A stretch of 64,000 bases of DNA from an uncultured Lutibacter sp. (GTDB taxonomy: Bacteria; Bacteroidota; Bacteroidia; Flavobacteriales; Flavobacteriaceae). The notes beneath the pieces were generated by a model. The model was not told where the DNA came from. It worked only from the letters and a program-made list of their open reading frames with translations, and did no database searches. Position numbers and translations under genes: made by a program. This document shows, in pieces, positions 8,695 to 18,249 of the stretch. The stretch is taken from NCBI RefSeq assembly GCF_947495725.1, contig NZ_CANLZZ010000002.1, positions 310,001-374,000 of the forward strand. Direction: 5' to 3'. Numbering within the stretch: the stretch's first letter is position 1; each line of letters begins with the position of its first letter.

Positions 8695-10149
8695 CTAAAT
8701 TTTCTTTCTTAATCGAGCAACTGGTATATCTAATTGCTCTCTATATTTTGCAACTGTTCTTCGTGCAATAGGGTAACCTTTTTCTTTTAAAATAATTGAT
8801 AATTTATCATCGGTTAAAGGTTTCTTTTTGTTTTCCTCTTTTATTACGGTTTCTAAAATATTTTTTATTTCACGAGTTGAAACATCTTCTCCTTGATCAT
8901 TCTTCATTGATTCAGAGAAGAAATCTTTTATTAAGGTAGTTCCATAAGGTGTATTTACATATTTACTATTTGCAACTCTTGAAACTGTTGATACATCCAT
9001 GTTTATAGTGTCTGCAATATCTTTTAAAATCATTGGTTTTAATTTACGCTCATCTCCGGTTAAAAAATATTCCTTTTGATATTGCATAATTGCATTCATA
9101 TTTAGTAATAATGTTTGCTGACGTTGTTTAATAGCGTCAATAAACCATTTTGCGGAATCTAATTTTTGTTTTATAAATTGTACAGCTTCCTTTTGCGACT
9201 TAGATTTTTCTTTAGAATCTTTATAGCCTAACAATAAATCGTTATATTCTTTTGAAACGTGTAATTCGGGTGCATTTCTGGAGTTTAACGTTAATTCTAG
9301 TTCTCCTTCAACTATTCTAATGTTAAAATCTGGAACAATTTGTTCCGCTATTTTATTATTACCAACATATGAACCTCCAGGTTTTGGGTTAAGTTTCTCT
9401 ATTTGAGAAATTGCTTCTTTAAGTTGTTCTTCTGATATATGAAGTTTTTTTAATAATTTTTTATAATGCTTTTTTGCAAAATGTTCAAATGAAGTTTCAA
9501 GGATATTAATTGCAAGTTCTCTACTTGGTTTTTCTTTTTTTCTTTTTAATTGAAGAATTAAACATTCTTTTAAATCTCTAGCTCCAACTCCAGCAGGATC
9601 TAATTGCTGCACTAAATGCAATAATTTTTCTAGCTCCTCTATAGTTGAAAATATGTTTTGGGTAAATGCTAAATCATCTAAAACATCGATTAAATCTCTT
9701 CTTAAATAGCCACTTTCGTCAATACTTCCAATTAAAAAATCACATATTATTTCTTCGTTTTCTGTTAAACGATAGGTGTTCATTTGATTCTTTAAATGTT
9801 GTGTAAAGGAAGTTCCAGAAGCGTATGGAACATTTTTTTCGTCATCATCAGATGAATAATTATTTGCTTGGGTTTTATAATTAGGAATTTCGTCATCACT
9901 TAAATATTCATCAATATTTATATCGTCAGTACTTATACTTTCATTTCCATCATCATCATAATCATCATTTTGTGAATTTTCGTATTCATCAATTGATTCT
10001 TTACCACTTTCCAAAGCAGGATTTTCCTCTAATTCTTGTTTTAGTTTTTGTTCAAATGCTTGTGTAGGCAATTGAATTAACTTCATTAACTGAATTTGTT
10101 GAGGAGATAATTTTTGTAATAATTTAAATTGTAAGCTCTGTTTAAGCAT
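8695..10149 (-). CDS. rpoN: RNA polymerase sigma-54 factor
   Basis: A 484-residue alternative sigma factor. The Gln/Leu-rich activator-binding region I is at residues 1-50 (LKQSLQFKLLQKLSPQQIQLMKL, split: QSLQFKLLQKLSPQQIQ), followed by an acidic region II (about 55-110). The core-binding domain includes LDPAGVGARDLKECL, the helix-turn-helix has DVSTVSRVANSKYV, and the RpoN box ARRTVAKYREQL lies near the end. It recognises -24/-12 promoters and requires an enhancer-binding ATPase; none is encoded in this window. It is followed by the PAP2-like gene in the same direction. Confidence 0.96.
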   Translation of the reverse strand: MLKQSLQFKLLQKLSPQQIQLMKLIQLPTQAFEQKLKQELEENPALESGKESIDEYENSQNDDYDDDGNESISTDDINIDEYLSDDEIPNYKTQANNYSSDDDEKNVPYASGTSFTQHLKNQMNTYRLTENEEIICDFLIGSIDESGYLRRDLIDVLDDLAFTQNIFSTIEELEKLLHLVQQLDPAGVGARDLKECLILQLKRKKEKPSRELAINILETSFEHFAKKHYKKLLKKLHISEEQLKEAISQIEKLNPKPGGSYVGNNKIAEQIVPDFNIRIVEGELELTLNSRNAPELHVSKEYNDLLLGYKDSKEKSKSQKEAVQFIKQKLDSAKWFIDAIKQRQQTLLLNMNAIMQYQKEYFLTGDERKLKPMILKDIADTINMDVSTVSRVANSKYVNTPYGTTLIKDFFSESMKNDQGEDVSTREIKNILETVIKEENKKKPLTDDKLSIILKEKGYPIARRTVAKYREQLDIPVARLRKKI

Positions 10150-10224
10150 AAATATTTATTGTGGTTTTTTATAAAAATACAAAAAACTAATTATATATAA
10201 TTGTAATATTTTAATGTGCTTTAT

Positions 10225-11658
10225 TTAGAAATCGGCATTTTGTGGAGTTCTAGGATAAGGGATTACATCTCTTATATTTCCCATTCCTGTAACAAATTGT
10301 ACCAATCGTTCAAATCCTAATCCAAATCCGCTATGTTCAGCGGTTCCAAATTTTCTAGTATCTAAATACCACCAAAGTTCTTTTTCGTCGATGTTTAAAT
10401 CTGTTATTTTCTGTTTTAAAACATCTAAACGTTCTTCTCGCTGGCTACCACCAACAATTTCACCTATTCCTGGAAATAAAACATCCATTGCTCTAACAGT
10501 TTTCCCATCATCATTTAAACGCATATAGAATGCTTTTATATTGGCAGGATAATCAAACAATATTACTGGACATTTAAAATGCTTTTCAACTAAATAGCGT
10601 TCATGCTCACTTTGTAAATCTGCTCCCCATTCATTAATTGGAAATTGAAACTTTTTTTTCTTATTTGGCTTGCAGTTTCTTAAAATATCAATTGCTTCAG
10701 TGTAAGTTAAACGCTTAAAATTATTATCTACTACAAAATTTAATTTTTCTATTAATGACATGTCATTTCGTTCTGCGGCAGGTTTGCTTTTATCTTCTTG
10801 AGTTAGTCTGTTGTCTAAAAAGGCAAGGTCATCAGGATAATTATCTAAAACGTATGAAATTACATATTTAATAAAATCTTCTGCCAAATCCATATTGTCA
10901 TCTAAATTATTAAATGCAACCTCAGGTTCAATCATCCAAAATTCGGCTAAATGGCGTGTTGTATTTGAGTTTTCGGCTCTAAAAGTTGGTCCAAAAGTAT
11001 AAACTTTTCCCAATGCCATTGCATAGGTTTCGGCTTCTAATTGACCAGAAACTGTTAAGTTTGTTTCTTTTCCAAAAAAATCTTTCGAATAGTCTACTTT
11101 ATCTTCTTCAGTTTTAGGAATGTTTCCTAGGTCTAATGTTGAGACCTGGAACATTTCACCTGCTCCTTCGGCATCTGAACCTGTAATAATTGGAGCATGA
11201 AAATTGTAAAATCCTGTTTCAGTAAAATATTTATGAACAGCAAAGGAAAGAGCAGATCTTAACCTCATAACTGCGCTAAAGGTAGATGTTCGAATTCTTA
11301 AGTGTGCATTTTCTCTTAAAAATTCGAAACTATGTTTTTTTGGTTGAATTGGATATTCATCGGGATTTGAAGTTCCAAGTATTTCAATTTTATTAACTTG
11401 AATTTCAACCGACTGACCTTTTCCTTGGCTTTCAGTTAAAATTCCTGAAATGGAAACAGCTGCACCAGTTGTAATTTGTTTTAATATATTTTCGTCTGTG
11501 TTTTCAAAATCTACAACACATTGAATGTTATTAATGGTAGAACCGTCATTTATAGCAATAAATCTATTTGCTCTAAAAGTTCTTACCCATCCTTTTAAAT
11601 TTACATCTTGTAAAAAATTCTTTGAACTTAAAAGTTCAGCTACATTAGTTCTATTCAT
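10225..11658 (-). CDS. asnS: Asparaginyl-tRNA synthetase
   Basis: A 477-residue class IIb synthetase charging tRNA-Asn. The N-terminal OB-fold anticodon-binding domain (about 15-105) includes [17 protein letters not shown]. The catalytic core contains motif 2 in [24 protein letters not shown] (split: [16 protein letters not shown]) and motif 3 in [12 protein letters not shown]. The ending [10 protein letters not shown] is typical of AsnS rather than AspS. Length is normal. Its own TATATTTG box lies 20 bp upstream of the start. Confidence 0.96.
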   Translation of the reverse strand: MNRTNVAELLSSKNFLQDVNLKGWVRTFRANRFIAINDGSTINNIQCVVDFENTDENILKQITTGAAVSISGILTESQGKGQSVEIQVNKIEILGTSNPDEYPIQPKKHSFEFLRENAHLRIRTSTFSAVMRLRSALSFAVHKYFTETGFYNFHAPIITGSDAEGAGEMFQVSTLDLGNIPKTEEDKVDYSKDFFGKETNLTVSGQLEAETYAMALGKVYTFGPTFRAENSNTTRHLAEFWMIEPEVAFNNLDDNMDLAEDFIKYVISYVLDNYPDDLAFLDNRLTQEDKSKPAAERNDMSLIEKLNFVVDNNFKRLTYTEAIDILRNCKPNKKKKFQFPINEWGADLQSEHERYLVEKHFKCPVILFDYPANIKAFYMRLNDDGKTVRAMDVLFPGIGEIVGGSQREERLDVLKQKITDLNIDEKELWWYLDTRKFGTAEHSGFGLGFERLVQFVTGMGNIRDVIPYPRTPQNADF

Positions 11659-11678
11659 ATTCGAATTATTAGGAATAA

Positions 11679-11686
11679 CAAATATA
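11679..11686 (-). promoter_or_regulatory. Putative -7 box of asnS
   Basis: TATATTTG on the minus strand, 20 bp upstream of the asnS start, matches the TAnnTTTG consensus. No clear TTG lies at the expected distance upstream. Confidence 0.45.
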
Positions 11687-11762
11687 CATGAACTAATGAA
11701 AGTTGGAAAGGAAAGTTTACTATTGAATTACCTAAATTAGAAATGTTTTTAATCACTTATAA

Positions 11763-14138
11763 CTACCTGTCACCGTTTTCATCTTCTGGAGTTAAGATAT
11801 CTAAAATAGGTTCTTTAAAAACTTTTTTATTAGCAATACTTTTTTCTAATGAAAGTAATAATGAAGGTAAAAGAATAAGATTAGAAATCATTGCAAATAA
11901 CAGAGTAATAGAAACTAAACCACCTAATGCAATTGTGCCTCCAAAACTTGAAACAGTAAACACTAAAAATCCAAAAAATAATACTATTGAAGTATAGAAC
12001 ATACTTACTCCTGTTTCTCTTAAAGCTGCGTAAACAGATTCTTTTATTCTCCAATTGTTTTCTTTTAACTCTTGTCTATACTTTGCTAAAAAATGAATGG
12101 TATCATCAACAGAAATTCCAAAGGCTATACTAAAAACTAAAATTGTTGATGGTTTTATCGGTACGCCTAAATAACCCATTAATCCTGCTGTTATTAGTAG
12201 TGGAAATACATTTGGGAGTAAAGAAATTAAAATCATTCTAAACGACCTAAACATTACAGCCATAAAAATTGCTATTAATAAAATTGCTAAAGACAATGAA
12301 ATAACAAGGTTGTTAATTAAAAAAGTTGTTCCTTTTAAGAAAATAAGAGCTCCTCCCGTCATTCTTACTTTATAATCTTCTTTAGGAAATTCTTTGTCTA
12401 TTTTTTGATGAATGCGATCTTCTATAATGGCCATTTTTTCTGTACCTATATCTTTCATATAGGTTGTCATTCGGGCATATCTTCCTGTTGAATCTACAAA
12501 GTTGTTTAGTAAATCGGAGTTGGAAGTTGAATTTTTGGTGTAAGAAAGTATCCAGTTTTTCTCTTGATTACTGGGTAATTGGTAATATTCTGGTTTTCCG
12601 CTATAAAAAGCTTGCTTAGAATATTTTACAATGTTTAAAACTGATATGGATTTAGAGAGTTGTGGAATTTCGTCAATGGTTTCATTTAATTTATCCATTC
12701 TTCTTAAAGTAGAAAGTTTCATAACGCCATTTTCTTTTTTGGTATCAATCATAATTTCTAAAGGCATAATTCCTCCAAATTCTTCTTCAAAAAAGACAAT
12801 ATCTTTAAAAAATTGTTTGCCTTTTGGCATGTCTTCAATTAAACTTCCTGAAACTTTAATCATGTAAACTCCAATCATACTTATAATTATAATTGTAGTT
12901 GTTGTAATATAAACCGCAATTCTATGATGCCTAACAATAGATTCCATCCAATTAACAATGCGATCAATCCATTGACGTTCTAAATGTTTTAAATGTTTTT
13001 CTTTTGGCAATGGCATAAAACTATACATAATTGGTATAATTAATAATGCCAACACAAAAATGGCTAATATGTTTATGGATGCTATGGTACCAAATTCTCT
13101 AAGCAATTGACTTTTTGTAAAAATAAATGTTGCAAATCCCGAGGCAGTTGTAACATTGGTCATTAAAGTGGCATTTCCAACTTTTGAAATTACGCGTTGC
13201 AATGATTTAGCCTGGTTACCGTGTTTTTTTACTTCTTGCTGGTATTTATTAATTAAAAATATTGCATTTGGAACTCCAATTACAATAATTAATGGCGGAA
13301 TTAAAGCCATAAGAACAGTAATTTCATACTGAAACCAACCAATAAAGCCAAATGCCCAAATAACACCAATACTAACTACTAATAAAGTTATAAAGGTGGC
13401 TCGAAACGAACGGAAAAAGAAAAAGAATATTAATGCTGTTATACCAAGTGCAAGTCCAACAAACATTCCAATTTCATCTATTATATTTTGTGCGTTCATA
13501 GTGCGTATGTATGGCATACCAGAAACGCGTATATCTATATTATTGTTTTTTTCAAATTGTTCAATAGTTGGGTTTAAAGAATCGAAAATAAAGTCTTTTC
13601 TTGCAGCTGTATTAACAATGTCTTTACGCATGTAAACAACAGTTCGTATGGTTCCCGTTTTTTTATTGTATAGAAAATTGTCAAAAAATGGAAGGTTTTC
13701 AAAAAGTTCGTGTTTTATTTTTAATACTTCTTCATTTGTTGTAGGTTCTTTATCGTATAGCGGTTCTACATCAAACCTTTGTTTTGATGTATTTTTCTTT
13801 AGTTTTTGAATGTCTCCAATGGCTACAGTAAAATCAACTTCATTAAATGCATTTAATTTTTTGGATAAATTATTCCAAGCATTAAATTTGTCTACATTAA
13901 ATATTGTAGAATCTTGAACTGCAAGTATCACCAAATTGCCTTCCTCTCCAAAAAGGTCTAAAAACTTTTTATATTCAATATTTATTTCATGATTTTCGGG
14001 TAATAGGTTTGCTTCTGTATATGAAAAACGCATGTTTTCCATTTGAAGTGATAAAAAGTAAGTGAAGGCTGCTATAAGAACTAGTATAATATACCTTCCT
14101 TTTAAGATTAATCTTGAGACTTGAGACCAAAAATCCAT
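11763..14138 (-). CDS. RND/MMPL-family exporter
   Basis: A 791-residue inner-membrane transporter with 12 predicted helices in two repeats, each having one helix, a large periplasmic loop (about 45-220 and 430-620) and five helices. The second half carries FGISVDDTIHFLAKYRQE, the family motif around the proton-relay acid in the membrane. This is the single-chain MMPL/HAE3-like group, not the AcrB type that works with an adaptor, and no adaptor or outer-membrane factor gene is nearby. The substrate (possibly a lipid) is not evident. The gene runs in the same direction as the DUF5686 gene upstream (53 bp gap), but it has its own -7 box. Confidence 0.88.
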   Translation of the reverse strand: MDFWSQVSRLILKGRYIILVLIAAFTYFLSLQMENMRFSYTEANLLPENHEINIEYKKFLDLFGEEGNLVILAVQDSTIFNVDKFNAWNNLSKKLNAFNEVDFTVAIGDIQKLKKNTSKQRFDVEPLYDKEPTTNEEVLKIKHELFENLPFFDNFLYNKKTGTIRTVVYMRKDIVNTAARKDFIFDSLNPTIEQFEKNNNIDIRVSGMPYIRTMNAQNIIDEIGMFVGLALGITALIFFFFFRSFRATFITLLVVSIGVIWAFGFIGWFQYEITVLMALIPPLIIVIGVPNAIFLINKYQQEVKKHGNQAKSLQRVISKVGNATLMTNVTTASGFATFIFTKSQLLREFGTIASINILAIFVLALLIIPIMYSFMPLPKEKHLKHLERQWIDRIVNWMESIVRHHRIAVYITTTTIIIISMIGVYMIKVSGSLIEDMPKGKQFFKDIVFFEEEFGGIMPLEIMIDTKKENGVMKLSTLRRMDKLNETIDEIPQLSKSISVLNIVKYSKQAFYSGKPEYYQLPSNQEKNWILSYTKNSTSNSDLLNNFVDSTGRYARMTTYMKDIGTEKMAIIEDRIHQKIDKEFPKEDYKVRMTGGALIFLKGTTFLINNLVISLSLAILLIAIFMAVMFRSFRMILISLLPNVFPLLITAGLMGYLGVPIKPSTILVFSIAFGISVDDTIHFLAKYRQELKENNWRIKESVYAALRETGVSMFYTSIVLFFGFLVFTVSSFGGTIALGGLVSITLLFAMISNLILLPSLLLSLEKSIANKKVFKEPILDILTPEDENGDR

Positions 14139-14151
14139 AAAAAAATTTTTG

Positions 14152-14159
14152 CAAAGGTA
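14152..14159 (-). promoter_or_regulatory. Putative -7 box of the RND exporter gene
   Basis: TACCTTTG on the minus strand ends 13 bp before the exporter start. It matches TAnnTTTG; no matching TTG is evident upstream. Confidence 0.4.
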
Positions 14160-14191
14160 ACAAAATAGTTGGGCTTTTAACTTGTTACTTA

Positions 14192-16705
14192 TTAAAAACC
14201 AAGTCTTAATTTATAAGTTAATTTTACGGCTAAATTATCGCTCCAATTTGCATTTTTATATGCGCCATATCTGTAGAATGAACTGATTCCAAACCCTTTA
14301 AATAAACTATTAAATTCGAGTCCACTCTCTATATATGCTTTATTTAAGGTTTTAAATTGCAATCCAATGTGGTATTCGGGGTTTTTAATAGACCCAATTG
14401 CTGCACGTGTTACTAGTGTAAGTTGGGGTTTAAATTTTGATCCTATTTTAAAGGAATTTAGTTGATGCTTTATATGGATGGCAGCGAACTTGTCAGAAAT
14501 AAATTCATTATAACCCATAGTTTCAAAACTGTTTTTACCTGCAAATGTTATACGTTTTATCCAAGGACTTTTAAAAGTATAATTAGGTGTTGAATTAAAT
14601 AAGTGAGAAATTGGTGCTTCTCCATATACAATTCCACCTTCAGCTAAAATTGTTGTTTTTGCTTTTTGCAATCTATTTATTTTTTGTAAAACTCTAACAT
14701 TAATCTGTGTAAAATCGAAATCTCCTTGTAAAACATCATCAAAACTTTTGGTAATTTGAAATGTAAATTGAGGAAATCTATTTTTAATAGTTATTTTACC
14801 CAATGGAGAATTCATATATTCATTTTTTGGGTTAAATTGAAATCCAACAACTGCTGTTGTTAACTTGTAATTAACTAAATTTTTGGAGGAAGAAATAAAT
14901 TGATAGTCAAAAACAGGTAAATAATCTCCACTACTAAACTGTATTTTACTTTCTAAATTTGGTTGAATATCGTGTTTTATAAATGCACTAAATGTTTTGT
15001 AATTGTAAAACTTATCAATATTTAAATTTCTAGGGTTAATTGGCGAAAACGAATTGTTTTCTTTTATAAAATTTAATGCAGCCGCTTCTTTTAAGTCGTT
15101 TGTAAAATTAGCGCCAAACCATGTATTCGAATTTTTATTTAAACGTGTTGATGCGCCAATACTGTACTTAAAATCTTTATCTTTTGTACCGTACGCTATA
15201 TACGATTCTATTTTAAATTTATTTGAAAAATTATTATTAGTTTCACCGCCAAATCCTAATCTTAATCCTTCATAATTATTAAGGTTTAAAATTTTACCTA
15301 AATTAAGATTAATGTATTTTGTTGGAAAATAACCTTTTAAAATATTTCGAGCTAAATTTATTTTTTTGTCAACACCTTCTTTTTCTGAAATACTATCTAA
15401 AAAGATATAGGCATTTTCACCTCTTTTTGTTAAAGAATCGGTTCTGTAAATATTCCAAAAGTCTTCATTTTTTTTATGTGCATTGTCCATAAATTCAATG
15501 GTAGATGAGGATTTTTTTACTTTTACTGGTGTATTTATTAAAATATTTGAATTCACAGATTTGGAAATGAAATAAGTAATATCACTCTCTTCTTTTTCTT
15601 TGGTGTTTAAAATAGAATCATTTTTATTGTTTTTTGAAACCTGAAGAGCTCCACCAAAAAGGGCAATTTTTTCATTATTATTACCTTTTTTTAGAACAAC
15701 ATTCATATTAGAAGGAAACCAAATATTATAATTTTTTTTGAAACTATAATTTTGAGTGGCTTTTACATTTACCACTCCTTTTAATTCTGCAATTGCTTTG
15801 GTAATTGCATATAATTCTGAGTCGATGTACAAAACACCTTCTATTCCAAGAATTTCTTTTTTTTCTTTTGGTTTAAAATAAACTAAAATAGAAGAGCCTT
15901 TTTCATTTTTTACGGTGTCTAAAATTTTATAGTTGTAGTGTTTAAGAGCGTTATTAGCAATAGGATTTGTATATTTAGTACCAGCCAGAGTATAAAATTC
16001 TTTATAAAAAGATAAGTCTTGAAATGTAATTGCTAATATTTCAAAGATTGGTTGTTTTAATCCTGCCATTCTTGACGCTAGAATAAGTTCCTTTTTCTTT
16101 TTGCCTTTTTGAAACTTGAATTCAGATATTTTTTCAGAAATATAAATATGATGTTTTGAAATATCTTTTTTAAATTTAAAGTTGGAAGAATCTAGTCTAG
16201 AAAATTCTTTTATTCCATCTTTTTTAACAATAAAAACCGAATCTATTTTGCCATCTATAGAATCTGGATTTGCTGTAACAAGTATTTTATTATAAGAATT
16301 AAATTTAAAACTTCTTAATGACTTTTCAATATCATTTCGGGGTTTGTTTTTTATTACGTTTCTAATTATTTGAAGTGCCGGATTTTCTTTTGAAGTAATT
16401 ACAATTTCATTTAAGCTTTCAACGGAAGTATTTAAAAGTACTTTTATAAATTTATTATTTGGATTAACTGAAATTTTAGAAGTTTCGTAACCTACATACG
16501 AAATTGTTAATTCATTAAACGGAGTTTTTGTTTCTATTAAAAAAGTTCCATCAACATTGGTTAATGCTCCAAAGCCATTATTAGCAACTATGGAAGCAAA
16601 TGGAAGTGGATTTTTAGTTGTTACATCCAATACCAAACCTTGAATTTGTGTTTGAGAGAAAATTACTAATGGTAGTAAATAAATAATAAAAAGAATTTTT
16701 CTCAT
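14192..16705 (-). CDS. DUF5686 / carboxypeptidase-like regulatory domain protein
   Basis: An 837-residue outer-membrane protein. The signal peptide covers about residues 1-18. A CarboxypepD_reg-like beta-sandwich follows (about 20-95; IQGLVLDVTTKNPLPFAS, then ISYVGYETSKISV). The long middle and C-terminal part corresponds to the Bacteroidota DUF5686 family and ends in barrel-like strands, finishing NLAVKLTYKLRLGF. The N-terminal domain is shared with SusC-type receptors, but no TonB plug is present. The function is not established; surface remodelling or transport is inference. The gene has its own -7 box. Confidence 0.82.
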   Translation of the reverse strand: MRKILFIIYLLPLVIFSQTQIQGLVLDVTTKNPLPFASIVANNGFGALTNVDGTFLIETKTPFNELTISYVGYETSKISVNPNNKFIKVLLNTSVESLNEIVITSKENPALQIIRNVIKNKPRNDIEKSLRSFKFNSYNKILVTANPDSIDGKIDSVFIVKKDGIKEFSRLDSSNFKFKKDISKHHIYISEKISEFKFQKGKKKKELILASRMAGLKQPIFEILAITFQDLSFYKEFYTLAGTKYTNPIANNALKHYNYKILDTVKNEKGSSILVYFKPKEKKEILGIEGVLYIDSELYAITKAIAELKGVVNVKATQNYSFKKNYNIWFPSNMNVVLKKGNNNEKIALFGGALQVSKNNKNDSILNTKEKEESDITYFISKSVNSNILINTPVKVKKSSSTIEFMDNAHKKNEDFWNIYRTDSLTKRGENAYIFLDSISEKEGVDKKINLARNILKGYFPTKYINLNLGKILNLNNYEGLRLGFGGETNNNFSNKFKIESYIAYGTKDKDFKYSIGASTRLNKNSNTWFGANFTNDLKEAAALNFIKENNSFSPINPRNLNIDKFYNYKTFSAFIKHDIQPNLESKIQFSSGDYLPVFDYQFISSSKNLVNYKLTTAVVGFQFNPKNEYMNSPLGKITIKNRFPQFTFQITKSFDDVLQGDFDFTQINVRVLQKINRLQKAKTTILAEGGIVYGEAPISHLFNSTPNYTFKSPWIKRITFAGKNSFETMGYNEFISDKFAAIHIKHQLNSFKIGSKFKPQLTLVTRAAIGSIKNPEYHIGLQFKTLNKAYIESGLEFNSLFKGFGISSFYRYGAYKNANWSDNLAVKLTYKLRLGF

Positions 16706-16727
16706 TTAATTAATTTTTCAATTGAAG

Positions 16728-16735
16728 CAAATATA
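16728..16735 (-). promoter_or_regulatory. Putative -7 box of the DUF5686 gene
   Basis: TATATTTG on the minus strand, 22 bp upstream of the start codon. It fits TAnnTTTG and lies directly after the frr terminator; no TTG partner is seen. Confidence 0.45.
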
Positions 16736-16742
16736 GTTTAAT

Positions 16743-16770
16743 AAAAAAGCACTCTTTAGAGTGCTTTTTT
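16743..16770 (-). terminator. Terminator of the pyrH-frr unit
   Basis: AAAAAAGCACTCT and AGAGTGCTTTTTT form a perfect hairpin with a very short loop. Read on the minus strand it starts about 36 bp after the frr stop codon and ends in a T-run. Confidence 0.85.
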
Positions 16771-16806
16771 ATTTTATGATAAGTTTAACCCTTAATATAA
16801 AGGAAA

Positions 16807-17361
16807 TTAAACTTTCATTATTTCTTCGTCTTTAACTTTATAATGCTCATCAACAATTTTAATATATTTGTCTGTTAATGATTGAATATCAACCTCCGCA
16901 TTAGCTTTCATATCTTCAGAAGCATCCGTTTTTTTAATTTCGTTCATTGCTTCTCTTCGATCATTTCTAATACTAACTTTTGCTACTTCTGCCTCTGCCT
17001 TTGCCTGTTTTGATAATTCTTTACGTCTTTCTTCAGTTAAAACAGGAACATTGATAATAACAATTTCACCATTATTCATTGGGTTAAACCCTAAATTTGC
17101 AATCATGATAGCTTTTTCAATTTCATGTAGCATCTTTTTTTCCCAAGGTTGAACGGTAATAGTATGAGCATCCATAGTTCCAACATTTGCAACTTGACTC
17201 AAAGGTACCTGAGACCCATAATAATCAACTTGTACGCTTCCTAACATTGATGGACTCGCTTTTCCAGCTCTAATATTTCTAAATTCTTTATCCAAATGCG
17301 TAATTGCATTTTGCATCAATTCTTTAGTGCTATCTATTATAAAACTTAATTCTTCATTCAT
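16807..17361 (-). CDS. frr: Ribosome recycling factor
   Basis: A 184-residue protein that, with EF-G, splits the post-termination ribosome. The family signature is complete: the N-terminal helix with HLDKEFRNIRAGKASPSML, VDYYGSQVPLSQVANV, the domain II segment ITVQPWEKKML, and the helical end with RKELSKQAKAEAEVAKVSIRN (split: ELSKQAKAEAEVAKV). Length matches the family (about 185). It lies 11 bp after pyrH, the widespread bacterial pyrH-frr pair. Confidence 0.97.
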   Translation of the reverse strand: MNEELSFIIDSTKELMQNAITHLDKEFRNIRAGKASPSMLGSVQVDYYGSQVPLSQVANVGTMDAHTITVQPWEKKMLHEIEKAIMIANLGFNPMNNGEIVIINVPVLTEERRKELSKQAKAEAEVAKVSIRNDRREAMNEIKKTDASEDMKANAEVDIQSLTDKYIKIVDEHYKVKDEEIMKV

Positions 17362-17372
17362 AATTGAAAAAT

Positions 17373-18092
17373 TTAATTAATTTTTACTTTATCAACTTTT
17401 GTTCCAATATTTTCTCCTGAAACAACTTTTTCTAAATTTCCTTTAGTGTTCATATCAAAAACAATAATAGGTAAATTATTTTCCTGACTTAATGTAAATG
17501 CAGTTAAATCCATAATTTTAAAACCTTTATTAATTGCATCTTCATATGTTAATGTGTCTAGCTTAACAGCATCTTTATTTTTTTCAGGATCTGAGGTGTA
17601 AATACCATCAACTCTAGTTCCTTTTAAAATTACATTTGCGTTTATTTCGATTGCTCTTAAAACTGCAGCCGTATCAGTTGTAAAGTATGGGTTTCCTGTT
17701 CCACAACCAAATATAACAACACGTCCTTTTTCTAAATGACGTACAGCTCTCCTTTTAATAAAAGGTTCAGCAACTTGCTCCATTTTAATTGCAGTTAATA
17801 ATCGAGTTTTAATTCCAGCAGCTTCAATGGCACTTTGTAAAGCCAAACCGTTTATAGCGGTAGCTAACATACCCATATAATCTCCTTGCACACGATCTAT
17901 TCCATTGCTTGCACCTGCCACACCTCTAAAAATATTACCTCCACCAATTACAATTGCAACTTCATATCCTTGATTTACAATTGTTTTGATTTCTTGAGCA
18001 TACTCCGATAACCTTTTAGGGTCAATTCCATGTTGACGTTCGCCCATAAGAGCTTCGCCACTTAATTTTAATAAAATTCTTTTGTAAGCCAT
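17373..18092 (-). CDS. pyrH: UMP kinase
   Basis: A 239-residue amino-acid-kinase-fold enzyme phosphorylating UMP to UDP in pyrimidine synthesis. It begins [15 protein letters not shown], has [10 protein letters not shown] for phosphate binding, the uridylate region [19 protein letters not shown] (residues about 70-90), and [17 protein letters not shown] (here [20 protein letters not shown]). Length is typical. It heads the pyrH-frr unit, and its own -7 box is 19 bp upstream, so this pair is independent of tsf-rpsB, from which it is separated by a sugar permease gene on the other strand. Confidence 0.97.
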   Translation of the reverse strand: MAYKRILLKLSGEALMGERQHGIDPKRLSEYAQEIKTIVNQGYEVAIVIGGGNIFRGVAGASNGIDRVQGDYMGMLATAINGLALQSAIEAAGIKTRLLTAIKMEQVAEPFIKRRAVRHLEKGRVVIFGCGTGNPYFTTDTAAVLRAIEINANVILKGTRVDGIYTSDPEKNKDAVKLDTLTYEDAINKGFKIMDLTAFTLSQENNLPIIVFDMNTKGNLEKVVSGENIGTKVDKVKIN

Positions 18093-18111
18093 AATTTCTT
18101 TGAAAGTTATG

Positions 18112-18119
18112 CAAATATA
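18112..18119 (-). promoter_or_regulatory. Putative -7 box of pyrH-frr
   Basis: TATATTTG on the minus strand, 19 bp upstream of the pyrH start. A TTTA at the expected -33 distance is a poor match to TTTG. Confidence 0.5.
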
Positions 18120-18249
18120 TGAAATTGTTTATAAGTTTAAATGGATTGTAATAAGTGAATTTTATAGAATTTAAGGAAATTACTATTCATTTAAATTACG
18201 ATGTGGTTCAATTTTGTATATTCACGGTTAAATTTTAATTAGTGAATTT